DNA of 64,000 nt, taken from NCBI GenBank assembly GCA_013398055.1, contig VZRS01002799.1, positions 543,845 through 607,844 on the forward strand, read 5' to 3'. The stretch comes from Ifrita kowaldi. Taxonomy: Eukaryota > Chordata > Aves > Passeriformes > Cinclosomatidae. The notes under the pieces are model-generated. The model saw nothing but the letters and a program-made list of their open reading frames with translations. It did not search any database and was not told where the DNA came from. Positions 1 through 12,318 of this stretch are shown piece by piece. The translations under genes were made by a program, and so were the position numbers. Position 1 is the stretch's first letter, and the number at the start of each line of letters is the position of its first letter.

Positions 1-1244
1 AGCCTACAGTTTGATGACCAGTTATTTCATTAACATGGAATAAATGGAGAAAAAAAGTCATTACTCTTCTGTTGGTCATACCTGGTATCCTCCAAGGAGG
101 TATTTATGTGTGAGAGAAGTTCATTGGCTTAGCTGGGATGTTTATTACTGTCCTTTGTATAATAAAGCCATCAGTCAGGAGGGAAAGGGGCGAGGGAGAA
201 GGGAGAGCCAAATCATTGCAGGAGAATTTATGCGTAGATAGTTTTATATTGCTTTCCTTTTATTTTCAAATGTTGATTGGAGTATGAGGTCCAATAAGAT
301 ATACAGCCCTGTAGCCATACACATGTGTTGTTATAATGCAGCCTTTCATTCAAAAAGGCTGGCAGTGCTTAGGGTGGCAGATTTATTGTGTGTACTGCAG
401 GTTAAGGATCATAGGTCATTTTGCAAATATCCTTTTCAGGTGTCTGCAAATTCCCGTAAAAACACACATAAAGTGCAAGAACACTCAGAAGAGTTATTTT
501 TTATTACCTTCCTAACTCAGAGCCCAGATGAAAACAAGATAAACATGTCCTTACTGGGAACACTGGGAATGAGTTAGCCTCTCAAGCTGGGAGTCCTCTG
601 CTGTCCTAGATGGCTGCAGCACCAGAAGTTATCTCTTCCCACCAAGTAGGCCTCTATTTCATTTCACAAGATGCCATAGCAGACCATAAACATCCTCACT
701 CATGAGCAAAGTCTGCTTTTAACTCCTGCTCAGCCCATGTACCTTCACCAAGAGGCAGCACAACCAGCCCGACCACTTTTTAAAAGGCTGCCCTGACCCC
801 ACTACCCACACATACAATGCTCAATGGGACACTTAACTGTATCCAGCCTGAATTTTAAATTATTTTTGATCGATTATGCAGATGATCAGGCAGTAGCTAA
901 TGTGGGGCCAGGCATGCAGGGCTGGCCATGGGCATGGTTCTGAGGAGAGCTGCCAGCCCCCATGCAGAGGGGTCCCCCACCTCCCCAGGGTGGCCTGGCC
1001 ACAGGGCAGCCCTCCAGCATCTGCAGGGTCCCTGCTCAAAGAGCTTCCTTGGTGCTGGCCAAAGCCACCCCGCTGCCTTGTCAGCCCTGGCAACAATGGG
1101 GACTCGTCGTGGTGCCAGCTGCCCTCCGGTGTCACCATCTTGGGGCCAAAGGCACTGCAATAAGTCATATTCTGCCCCTTCCCTCAGGAGGGAAAGGCTC
1201 AGAGCCACACTGACAGATTGTATGGGCTCCCCTGCTGCAAGTGG
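1..1244. other. Gene-free stretch, no recognised element
   Basis: I see no coding signature, repeat family or RNA gene here. The first 850 bases are AT-rich. From about 900 to 1200 the sequence becomes GC-richer and several frames stay open on both strands at once, which is what high GC produces and not evidence of a gene. Confidence 0.6.
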
Positions 1245-1506
1245 GCAACTCCCACCAGAATTCCCATTGCAATTCCCTTCGCAATTCTTAGTGTGATTTC
1301 CAATGCAATTCCCAGTACATTTCCCAGTTCAATTTCCACTGGGATGCCCATTGCAATTCACTTCGCAACTCCCAGTGCACTTCTCACTGATTCCCAGTGC
1401 AATTCCCAGTGCAATTTCCACTCTGATTCCCACTGTGATTCCCCTTGCATTTCCCAGTGCACTTCTCACAGTGATTCCTTTTGCAATTCCCACTGCAATC
1501 CCCAGC
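1245..1506. repeat. 12-bp minisatellite, about 22 units
   Basis: A tandem array with a 12-base period and a consensus close to gcaattcccagt. I can cut it into 22 consecutive units in register from 1245; all are 12 bases except one 10-base unit at 1389-1398. Units differ at 1-5 positions, so the array is old or was built from diverged variants. There is a hint of higher order: the block cccagtgcacttctcac occurs at about 1371 and again at about 1453, 82 bases apart, or seven units allowing for the short one. Because 12 is divisible by 3, the array stays open in several frames and yields four-residue repeat peptides. I regard these as a by-product of the period, not a protein. Confidence 0.9.
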
Positions 1507-4500
1507 AGCACCCCAGGGCTGGCCCTGCTGGTCCATCACTGAGCACGGGTTTTATCTCAGCCTTGGCAAGGCCTGTGGCAGTGGCCAGTCCCGAGAGATG
1601 AAAAGGACCCGATGACTTTTTTTTCCTAATGTAAGATCTGGCAGCCGAGCTAGCCAGGGGCATTAGTGGCATAACATGAATAATAGTTTCTGACAGAAGG
1701 AGGTCACACAGCCCATTTCAGTCTGTCCACCTACGTGGAGGAAAGAAGCATGACGAGGCAGGAACACTAAGTTCTTGTCTGAGTTTTCTGACTGTTCACT
1801 GTGCTACTGTAGATCCTTTGGCACCCATTCAAGCTTCATTGCATGTTAATTGGTGTAGCTGGTAAGACTTCTTTTTTTTAAACCAAAAAAAGCAGTATTG
1901 CTGACAAGGTGCCTCAGTTCCCTTCCAATATAGGTTTTGGCTGTAATTGTGGAAAGTCTCCTTTTTTTGTGAAAACAATGTCATCTTACTAGTTTAGTTC
2001 ACCTCAGTGGCATGACTCTACAGCCACCAGAAGCTATGGCTTTGGTCGATTAATTGCATTAACCATCAGTTTGATAAGGTAATTCCCACAAAGAAAAAAA
2101 AGTCAGGTTTTTTGAGCACTTCAACACCAAGTTATGCATTCTGAAAATATCTGGGGTTTTGTTTCTCAGCCATTCCTTCTTATCAGTCAGTATGACATTC
2201 TTTTTCCTGGATGTTCATGTCTTAACTAGATCTCATCAAACTCAGCAGGGAGACCTTGCCTGGCCTGAGAAGGTACTTGTTTTGACCTGATGAAGATGAT
2301 CCCGAGGTGCTGTCAGGTGGTATTCTCACCTGCAGATCTATCCCTCTGCACTGACACTGTGGTGACTTGGAAAATAACATTTTGATTATCAGAATCAATA
2401 TTTTGGCCAGATGGGGCCCTCCTGCCTTGACCCAGGGCCCTGGTAGATGCTGTGCCCTCCCTGAGGTGGCTCTTGGCTTGCTGCTGCAGCACAGCATTTC
2501 TACCTCCTCCTTTCTATGCTGCACCTGGGAAAGAGACCCTTTTCTTGATCTTTCATGTGTGGCTTTCATTACTGCATTTGTTGTTTGTGTTCATTTGTAC
2601 CATGCTCTGTTCTGCAAGCCTGTTTTTCTTTTGCTTCGGGGTTGTTTGGCTGTGTTTAACTGTACAAGTCTCTTGTGACATCGTATTGGCTTGTCACTCC
2701 AATGGGATTTTATCACTATCAGTAACACCTCACAATATCCTACATTTTTATGTGACTTTGTTAAATGTTCCCCTTCTAAGGTGAAGAGCTGCCGACAGGA
2801 CTCAGGGCTCATTATTTAAAGCATACATGAAGAGATATGGAGATTTTTTTTCCATATAGTATTTTTTTTAAAATAAGCTAAAAATATCCAACATTAGTTT
2901 GAAGAAGGTGTTGCACACATTTTTCGTAACACCTCATCTGCCTTGAAAGGGTTAAAACCCTATAAATAAGCCTTCCCTTACCTCTCAGGTCCTGTTGTTT
3001 GGGTTGCAGGAAAAGCTGTGCATATCTTTTGCCATCCTTCAGCCTTCTTCCCTGAACTCTGTGCCTGGGCAGCCGAGGGCGGGGATGTGGCTGGGAAGCA
3101 GCAAAGGGCAGTTTCATAATATGCACAGGCCCTGTGAGCACAGGCCCCCTTCCCTTTTGCTCTAAAACACAGTCTTTTTGCAGTGCTGAAAGTAAGTCGG
3201 GGGCTTTTTTGGTAGCATTGGGTATTAATGGCAGCACGACATTCAGAAGAATGGAAAACGTCAGTGGAGAGACCCTCTTCAATCCTCATCACTAATACTT
3301 TATATTTCAGAGTAGTCCTAAGTGTACTGGTAATGCTAATATTAGAGTTATTACACTTCATTCAAAATGAATCTTTATTTTTAAAGGAAAATCCATGCTG
3401 AAGCCAAGTTTTGAGATGTCAAATTCTGTAGCTGTTCCCACTTCTACCACAGTTAGAGAAACACATTACAACGAAGTTTTTGAAACGACCTGCAGAGTTC
3501 AGGTTCCTGGAGTCTCGCTGCGATTCAGAATCTCCAGACTCTTTTAGAAATCACCATTTATTTGCTACCCCACTGTTTTCACTCAAGCAAAAATGCGCTT
3601 CATTCATTTCTTCGCAACTGATCCTTATTTAGTTTGGCAAAGAGGAAAGCATGAGTTGGTTCAACTTGTTCAAAAGTGATGCAGCAGTTTCTCAGCGTTT
3701 GCCTTGAGCCCCATCCTTGAATTCGCTTTGTCTGATCAGCTGCCATTTTTCAGCCCAACTGTACTTCTGGCACAGCCAAGTCGGGCTGGGAATGAGCAAA
3801 GCCAACGGAAGATCATGTCTCTATCGAGCAAAATGCCTGGTTCCCTAGCTACAGACAAGGATGTGCCAGAAACCCCAGCTTAAGTGAGAATTTTGTGCTA
3901 AGCACTAAGGTCACTGTGACCTTCACAAAGATTACTTCATGCATTTTTATTTCAGTAGGTGTCAACAGCCGTGCTGAGATAGCTTGGTTTGTGCTGCAGC
4001 CTGAAAAGGGTAGGGGAAATTAGACACTTTGCATTGGCTGGGATTTTAAATGGGAAAGTCCTGTTTTCTTTTTGTTTGCTCAGCCTAATACAAACCTGCT
4101 TTTGCTTTTATCTTATCATGACATTCAAATTCAGAAGCAGAGCTCAGGAGCTCAGCAGGGCAGCACTGACTCCAAGTCAGACCTCTATCTGCAACCTTTT
4201 GAGCCTGCCCTTTTACTGCTACCTCTTGGTTTTATTTAACACAGACTGACCCCACCAAGGCACCTGCAGCAGTCAACCAGCCCACAGCTCTGTCCCTGAG
4301 CTGGGCACCCCAACCCAGCCCACCTGGCCAAGCATACCCTTCCCCCACTTCTCCTTGCCCCAGGGACTGGCAGGCAGGTTCCTCTGCTCTGATCTGAGTC
4401 CCCTGTGGGACAGAGTGGGCATGAAAATAAAATCATGAATAGGAAGAATAAGATTTCATCAAAAAGGTTGGTTGGCAGAAGGCTCAGCCTCCCAAATCAG

Positions 4501-4914
4501 CCTGAACTTCTGATCATGTCACTGAGCTGCACACAAATACCTGCCTCTACCTGGCCTGCAGGTGCAATAACCCAAACAGGTATGAATGTGCTGCCATGGT
4601 TTCACAAAGCAAGCAAGAAGCATTTATATCAAGCACAATAGCAGTAAATGAATGTTATTTGAGAGCATTAACTCTCTCCAAGCTGTTTGATTTTCCCTTG
4701 CTGTCCTGCCTTTCAAAATTATCTGTCCTCTGCATAAGCGTAACTACACAGCAGTAAAACAGGTAATAGTATGAATACATAATCAAAATGTTTCAATGTG
4801 AGATGTTGTACATACTGTGTAAAGAATTTCTAGGAACAACACCCTGACTGCTTCAAACAGAACCATGTAAGTCATGGTTTCTCTTGTGTTTGCCCTGTTC
4901 CATATTTATACAGC
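1507..4914. other. Gene-free stretch, no recognised element
   Basis: About 3.4 kb with no repeat family, RNA gene or convincing exon that I can see. Open frames are short and overlap on both strands. Short A and T homopolymer runs are scattered through 1880-2880. Confidence 0.55.
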
Positions 4915-4963
4915 TTTTTTTTTTTTCTTTTTTTTTTCTTTCTTTTTTTTTTTTTTTTTTTTT
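4915..4963. repeat. Poly-T tract with interspersed C
   Basis: A nearly pure T tract of about 49 bases with three single C interruptions. No poly(A) signal complement lies just to its right, so there is no sign that it is the tail of a minus-strand retrocopy. Confidence 0.9.
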
Positions 4964-6204
4964 GCATGGACATTTATGGAAATTGAGTTTCAAAAGTGTG
5001 CCCAAGGACTAGGGAAAAATTAATCTTACAGGAATGATAATTCCTGCAAAAATATCAGTGTGGCAGGAATCAGGAAATCAGAAATGGTGTCCTACAGTTT
5101 CTAGGTAATGATGACCACCTTGCAGCTTTCAAATATTGAACGTGGGTAGAACAGTGTTTGGAATCAGTTGAGCCTCTCAATTTAAGATTTGCAATGTCAT
5201 TCAGATAATCAAGTATATCTGGAGGACCTGCAGCCCACTCTTTCACTATCCACAGGTAGTAACAGGAGACTCAGTCCATCAGACAAATTATTCATTGCCA
5301 GCCACCCACTTTTCTCAACTCCAAAGGGTCTGTTCCATTTGGAAGTAACTCTCTCTAATTGCATCCTCTTCTGATGTACACCTGGATTTCCCCTTCCCAG
5401 AATAATATTCTTCAACACTAAACACACTATCATTGCACTGTATCTCCTGACTGGCTTTTGGCACTGGAATTTAAACTAAGGGTATCATGCACAGACACTA
5501 GTAAAACAAACTCATATTCCCAGGTTTTTAAAAAAGAACAAGAGCATAAATTCAAGTATTATAACATACAGCAGAGAAGTGGATCTGGACATTGAAGTTA
5601 TAATATGGCATTTTCCAGTTCTGCTGTCATTACCACAAATTCAGCTTGCAGTTAAGTGAAAGCTGGCTACTCTGTGAAATTTCTCCCTCCTATCAGCCCA
5701 GTTTTTCATAGGTTATTGAGCTCAGCCCTTTACTAAAGTGCAATTTGACTCCTTCAGAAGTGAGATTGTCTAGGCAGTCAGTTCTAGGTGAATTCAAAGC
5801 CTTGTATTTCTGGGTAAGGCTGGCAGAAAAACATAAAGAAATTAATTTTTCTACTCCTCTGCTAAGAAATCAAAAGGTCTGCATTATCTATCAGTAACAT
5901 TTTTGAGATAAAATATACATAATGTTTTTGTCTCCTTCCTATCTCGTAGCCAGCCTTAAATGAGCAGAATACAGCTGCTTTGCAAACCCGCAAGTAGAGT
6001 ATTGCCTGCAAGCACTGGGCATGATGACTCTGGGGTCGGGGTGGAGATTAGGGCAGGTTTAGGACGTGTACTATGCCCTGAGGACATCCCAATGTTTCTC
6101 TTCAGTTTTTCTTGCTTATCTCTTATTGCAGCACCTGTCTGCTGCATCTTGGGCATGAAGACTGACAGTAACTCCAATGGGTTAACATCACCCTCTGTGG
6201 TGCA
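4964..6204. other. Gene-free stretch, no recognised element
   Basis: AT-rich unique-looking DNA. No coding, RNA or repeat signal recognised. Confidence 0.55.
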
Positions 6205-6310
6205 GGTAGTTCAGGTGAAGTTTTAGTGCTGGACTTGGCAGTGTTGGGTTAACGGCTGGACTCGATGATCTTAGAGGTCTTTTTCAGCCTAAATAATTCT
6301 GTGATTCTTT
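6205..6310 (+). mobile_element. CR1 LINE, 3' end fragment
   Basis: The segment carries the end of a CR1 retrotransposon: 'ggacttggcagtgttgggtt', then a 'gatgatcttagaggtct' block, then the terminal 'aattctgtgattct' tail. The same blocks occur in the same order at 30840-30935, so the homology is visible inside the window. Only about 105 bases are left, typical of severe 5' truncation in this family. It has no coding capacity. The left boundary is approximate. Confidence 0.85.
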
Positions 6311-7679
6311 GTTTTTCATGTGCACCAGGCCCACTCAAACTGAAGGAAAAATGGTCTTTTATACTGGTTTTTTTTATCCCTCTTGTACCAGCTCTAAAGC
6401 AGTTGGTGCACAAAACTCATGTATGCTTGAAAAATTGTACTTTTATCCAAATATCCCTATTTTCCTTTCCATCTAAGATCGACTCCTTTTCTTAAAATTA
6501 ATCCCAGTGATTCTTCCTCTTCACCTGGGCTTCCAGGTTCCTCATACATTTCTCCCAGTCCATTCATTTGTCCCATAGCTCTTTCATCTCTTTTTCTGTG
6601 CTTTCTTATGAACTTCTCATTTCAGACATTTGCCTGGGAAAAAGTTGAGGCTCTGATCCTCTTTGTATTACTTATATTATTACTTAGTAGAAATACAATG
6701 TAATAATACCTTGCAATAATATGATGAGCCAAGGCCCCCTTTGCCTCTGGAGCATATTGCCCTGTCCTGTCTCCATTTGTTTGATCTTAACTCAGAAGGC
6801 TTTTGGGCTTTCTTTGGGCTAGCTAAGGACTAGCTGGAAGGAAGCTCCCTGCTCATAGTTCCTCTTGATGCTCAGCAGCCCTAGACCTGTGAGGGGCCAA
6901 AGCTGTGTCCCTCTCCACTAGGATATCCCCTAATGTCACAATCCAGAGCTCTGTCTAACCTCTCAGAAGAGACGGCCTAGGAGAAGCTGCATCACACCTC
7001 CATCATCTCCTTCCAGACAGCCATGGAAGTCATCTTGTACTTACCCAGGTGCTAACATTTTTTTCCTGATATCACCTCTACTTGTTTCAAATTTGCTTCC
7101 AGACTGGGATATTGTGCCAGTTCCCTTCCCAGGAGGAGTTCCTGGAGGCACTGGTCCGTCTCCTCCCACCCATCTCCATCTTTACCTGCCTGTAGCCTGG
7201 ATACCAGACAGTGGAAGCATATGAGTTACACTGGGAGAAGCAAGACAGAAATTCCACGGTTTCAAACTGCAGGAAAGATAAAATTAATGAACACACAAAT
7301 GCACACAAAACCTGCCAGCAAAGCATGGGCTGGTCCATGCCACCTCCATCACCCCAGACATTCCCCTTTGTAATTACACCCTCTCTCCCTTCAGCCACTC
7401 ACCCCGCAGCACTCTGATTTCTATGACACCAGCACTGTATTGCTTTACATTTAGGACATTGAGGTCACAGAAAGTGCTTTGTACCATGAAGAAGTTATCT
7501 CCACTTGACTGAAAGCTTTCTGCAACTACATATTGCATCCAGTGTTTGCAGTCACTGATCCATTATTTGTAAGGAGGACAAATCCCATCCTTTGCTTTTC
7601 GGCTGGCTGAAGATTTAACCTCCATTCATTGAAAGAAAGCATGACAGCGTGAAAGATTTCCAACCATTTTCTGTTTTTT

Positions 7680-7680
<1 letters not shown>
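6311..7680. other. Gene-free stretch, no recognised element
   Basis: Unique-looking DNA of mixed composition. Nothing with a recognisable family or coding signature. Confidence 0.5.
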
Positions 7681-7683
<3 letters not shown>

Positions 7684-7718
<35 letters not shown>

Positions 7719-7728
7719 TACTACTATC
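7684..7728. repeat. (TTA)n microsatellite
   Basis: About eleven TTA units, changing at the right end into three CTA units, just after a short T run. It is probably length-polymorphic. Confidence 0.9.
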
Positions 7729-10700
7729 CTTTTTGTTGTCTTTTTGTGTCTGCTCTAGCTGTGACATGCAGAGCTCGTGAAGCCAGCACCACTCAGCATG
7801 GCCAAGTTATTTTCGCAGTGATGCTGCAAGAGTGGGGAAGCATCCTATTTTCTGTATCCTATTTCATTAAAAGGCAGGGCATTTTATGACTTCTCCACTC
7901 CAGCTGCAATGATACAGTGCCAGGTGCTGGAGCTTATTCCCCTCTCTCCTTTGCCTGCAGAAGCAAACCAGCACAGATCTGCAGAAGTCGCAGGTAGGAT
8001 GTTAATCGAAACCACAGCGGGGAGCCAAAAGTAGTTCCTGGAGCAGGAAACTGTTCAAAGAATGTACAGGATCGTTATTTTACCTATGCACTCAGTAAAC
8101 CCACCTACATCAGAGGATGTGGGAAAGAGGAAAAGAGCATTATGTAATCAAGCCTAATGTTAATGGCAGTTTTCAGTAAAAACATATGTTCTCTTGGGGT
8201 CAGTTGCTGTCCCTTTCCCTGCAAAGGCTAGTTGCTAAGTGGATGAAAAATATTCAGTTTCCATTATAGGTTAAATCACACATGTGCGTGTACATGTGCA
8301 TTTAAATGTGCTGCGTGTATGCATGTACAGAAAGCCGTGATCTTTTACAAACGTATCTTTCCTAAGACTACTAAATACCCTGGTGTGAGATGAAATATTT
8401 TCTTTAAATGATCATAAAAGGTGTTTCTAAAATGTCACCACTTATTTTATTTTCCCAGCTTACCCCACAGTTCACTTCAGACTGAAACTAATTTAAATTA
8501 CTTTGTAGCTCCCAGCAATAAAAGGAATTTAGTAATTTGCAGTTCATTTGCCCTTGCTATTCTTGGAAATGGTATTTGAGGTTGTCCAGTCCTTTGCATG
8601 AGGAAATGTGTGGAGTGCGAGTAGCAGTCATGTCATGCCTGGCAGATTTTACCAAGGAAACTATTGGGTTTTGCAGCTTTGAAATTCTGGGGATAATTGA
8701 TGTGTGCTCCATTCCCACAGAATAGCTGCAATCCTCATCACTGCCTGGCTGTGGATGAGTTTAGCGAACATTGTATTTCCCAAGTGGTGGTTAAGCTAAC
8801 TTAATTAGGGAAGTGCCTTTATCCCAGCCCAGACAAAGGCTGCCCTTGATGGGGCACCGTTGAGAAAACAGCTCTGAGGCGAAGGCCCTATGAACCAGAC
8901 ATGCAGAGCTGTTTCCTCCCCAGCCTTGAGCCTCTAGTGGAGATGAACTCTTGGGGGGAGGAAATAAAAAGTAAAAGAATGACGTTTCTAACCTTCCCAG
9001 ATGCTAACCAAACATCACCCAAACCCAAGCAGATCTCTTCACCTGGGGGCACTCCGAGAGAGAGGTATAGGAGTCCCCTTGGGAACCCCAACACTCCCAG
9101 CCTGCAGGCTGGCAGGCGGGAAATGCGGAGCCAGGTAGGCCCCCCCAGCACCCCTGAGACGTGGCCATGGTCCCTCATTGAACCAGGGAGTCTGAGTGAC
9201 CCTTCCCATGCTGACACCCCAGGGCAGACCCAGAGGAGTGCAAACAAGCACACCAGCCCAGCAGATGTAGATGGCCTCTGGGGTAGAGCCTGTGTTGTCT
9301 GAGGCACCATCAGCTCTGCTCTGCTCTGCTCCCCAGGGAACCCACAGCATCACTGCTGGAGCCCTGAGCATCCACCACCACATCCATCATGATTATCATT
9401 GGGCCTTGCAGGAATAGTGAGAGAGGAGAGTGCTCTCACCTTGGAACCCAGCTTCTGTGCTAATAAAAGGGAGGAGATAGAACAGTGTCATGCAAACAAG
9501 ATCTTACACTAATGGCTGCAAGCAAACAACCCATGTACATAAACAGCATTAGAGAGAAAGCATGGCTCTGGATATATCAGCTACTTCTGCCTGTGCTGTA
9601 GAGTTCTTTCCATTCTCTCTCTTGATTATTCAGTGTAAAATCATGGGAGGGAAGTGGGTGTGTAAGGAACCATTATCATATTGGGGTTTGCTTTAAAAGT
9701 GAAGGTCTCTTAGCCAGCCTGGAAAGAGTTTGTTCTCTCAGAACTCCCCGATGTTATCAGAATAGAGAAGTCTGGTTCTCACTGTCTCCATAAAACAAAT
9801 AAATATGTTTTTTCTCCATTTGCCTTAAACACATTTTGTTACACTAGTTGTTCTCAAGCCTTAACTCTCAGCAAGGAACTGAACATGCCAGTCCCCCTTG
9901 CCTGTGCCAAGCACGGGATCAGGAGGTCAAGGCTGCTGGAGTCAGCAGTGCAGAGCACTTCAGGTGTCTCACCCACACCATTGCTCAGTTTGACAAACAC
10001 CCCAGAGCTCTGCCCACTTTCTCATTATCAAGAGAAACCAGTTCTTCCATGGGAATTCTGTTCTATGCTTTCAATTCAATCCCTAATCTGACAGCTCTCT
10101 ATGTCCTACAGCAGTGATAACCTGCACGTTTGGGTTTCTGAGCATGAGGCTTAGTCCTGTGGATTGAATGTACCCCTATTTTGATAACCACACATGCAGA
10201 GAAATACCAGGAGTGGGAGGGAGGAAGCAAAAAAATCTATGGAATGAAGTTAACCACTGGCTTGAAGATGTTTTCCTGGAGAAAGACATGTAATGCAGTG
10301 CAATTTTTCCTTTTAGCTGAATTTAAAGCAAGTAAAGCTGCTATTTTTCTTCCTTATTTCAGTTTCCCTCTCAAGAGCACTCCCAGGGATGGGAGTCTCT
10401 GTGCTGCCCATCGGCAGCAGCTCCTGAGTGTCCAGCATGCCCCTTAAGTTACTGGAAACCATAGGATTTACCTTCCCATTGTGCAGAGGTCATTTGGGTC
10501 CAAGGCTTCAAGCAAATAAGAAATGGCATTAAAACAACTGTTGTGGATTGTTTTAATTTCATTTTCCCCAAAACAACCCAGCAGCAACATATGGCTGTCA
10601 GTGAGATCCTGCTATTACAGTGTTTGGCAGCTGGGCTGACCGAGACATGAGAAGATCGGGCACTTTGCAAAAGCAGTGTGTGTCAGCATCTCAGAAGAAA

Positions 10701-12283
10701 AACCAAGCTGTGGGCCCAGTTTCTTCTCTGTATTGCTCTTGGCTCCCAGGACTTAGCCCTTGGGAGGGATCCCAGCTACAGAAGATGCAAATAAGATCTT
10801 ACCACAGATAGAAGACAGCTTCAGGGACCAAAGCTAGGGAGTTTTATCAGCACTGCTATTTCCATAATAAGTAATAAATGTACCAGCTCACGACAAGACT
10901 GTGATAAGGATTTTCTGGGATGTTTTCCAGTCATGTGGTGTATAAGACTGTAAGTAATTATTGAATCATCCAGTCCAGCTTCCTGGAGGTTGTCAGCTAC
11001 TGTACCCTGAAAATCACATCAAACTGAAAATCCTGGTGAGGTCAGAGAGCTCAGACCTGAAGAACAAAACCTGTCTCATGGGCAGAGTGTACCCAGTGCT
11101 CCTCTGCTTCAAGTACCCTGATACTTCACACCCCAGGGATGCTCCCAGCTGAATCAGCCTCAGGCTTCAGGGTACAGCTGAGGGTTTGGCTTTAATTTGG
11201 TCTGCTCTTCTAGCATTTGTTTTGGTTTTTCCCTATCCTGAAAAAAATTTGTTCCCAACTCATCATGTTCTCCCCACTTGTGCTTACAGGTCTGGGCACA
11301 GCTGTGGTTACCTAAGCAAAGTCAGTGTTCAGTCGGAAACCTGAGAGGAAAACTCATTTTGGTGATGCACTCTGAATGTCAAGGGAATTATATCCCAGCT
11401 GAGAGGAAACACTTCTTTTACTATCTGACTCCACTGCTTTCACACAAATAGAGCCAGTTAAACAAGTACTGTGTGGAGTCATCTCCTTGGATTACATGCT
11501 CAGTTTACCCTGGTAATGTGCCTTGGCAGATAAGTGTCTGATCATCTTTAGCTGGACAGCTTCTAGTTGCATGGCAAGCCACCTTGCCAAGTGTGTTTTA
11601 TGTGATATTGACACATCCTTTGCCAGTACATGTACTTTGTATTAAAGTTCCTCTTTGCTGCCTTGAGCACATCCCATTTGCCAATTCCCCCAGGAGTAAA
11701 ACACTGCACCCATTGGACAAGGTATACCTGAAAATCAGTGGGTAAGACATTTGAGGGTAATGCTGCACAGAGGAGGAGGTAGGATGAAAAAAGGGCCAGA
11801 TGCTGAGCCACACAAGCTGCCTTCCTCCCTCTGACCCACCGTGTGCCACTGTCTGCAAAAATCACTTAAAAATTATTTTCCCTCTTAGGCAAATGGTCAG
11901 AGATGCAAGTGTTTTGGCCGCTTTCAGACAGGTGCTGGCTGGTGCCTTCTCTTTATTCATGGTGACTTACACGACACCTCACCCTGCACACCCCTGAGCT
12001 CTGTTGAGGTCAGGTCAAAAGGCACACATGCCCTCACGCCTCTCTGCATTGCATAAGGAAAAAATAAACACCTCACAGCAAACAGTATAACTTGTTCTTC
12101 GATGTTGAATTGGTAGCTGTGGCAGGAAACAGATCTATTGCATTTATTCAGTGCCAGGGTGACAAAGGTGCCAAGGAGCATAGCGGAAGATGAGATTGGG
12201 TTTCTGATGGAGAAATCCAGATGCTGCTCACTGTATGGATGGCTTGGAGTGATCCTGGTCTCATGGCAGTCAGTGTACATCCA
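7729..12283. other. Gene-free stretch with alternating purine-pyrimidine tract
   Basis: Mostly unique-looking DNA. At 8277-8301 (25 bases) and 8312-8329 (18 bases) purines and pyrimidines alternate perfectly (TG, TA and CG steps), a pattern compatible with Z-DNA. The GC-richer part at 8890-9390 has overlapping open frames on both strands but no splice or codon evidence for a gene. A short CTCTG run lies at about 9310-9330. Confidence 0.5.
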
Positions 12284-12318
12284 CTGAATACCACTGTGGA
12301 GCCCAGTGGTGTATTCAG
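12284..12318. repeat. Short inverted repeat (hairpin)
   Basis: Left arm ctgaataccactg (12284-12296) and right arm cagtggtgtattcag (12304-12318) are complementary except for a two-base bulge, with a 7-base loop. The stem is 13 pairs. It could fold as RNA or cruciform, but no function is evident. Confidence 0.7.

Noticed and set aside
1218..1601. Repeat protein encoded by the minisatellite
   Set aside because: A 12-base period keeps any frame without a stop open. The peptides are by-products and several frames are open at once.
4915..4963. Poly-T as the tail of a minus-strand retrocopy
   Set aside because: No poly(A) signal complement and no coding similarity to the right of the tract.
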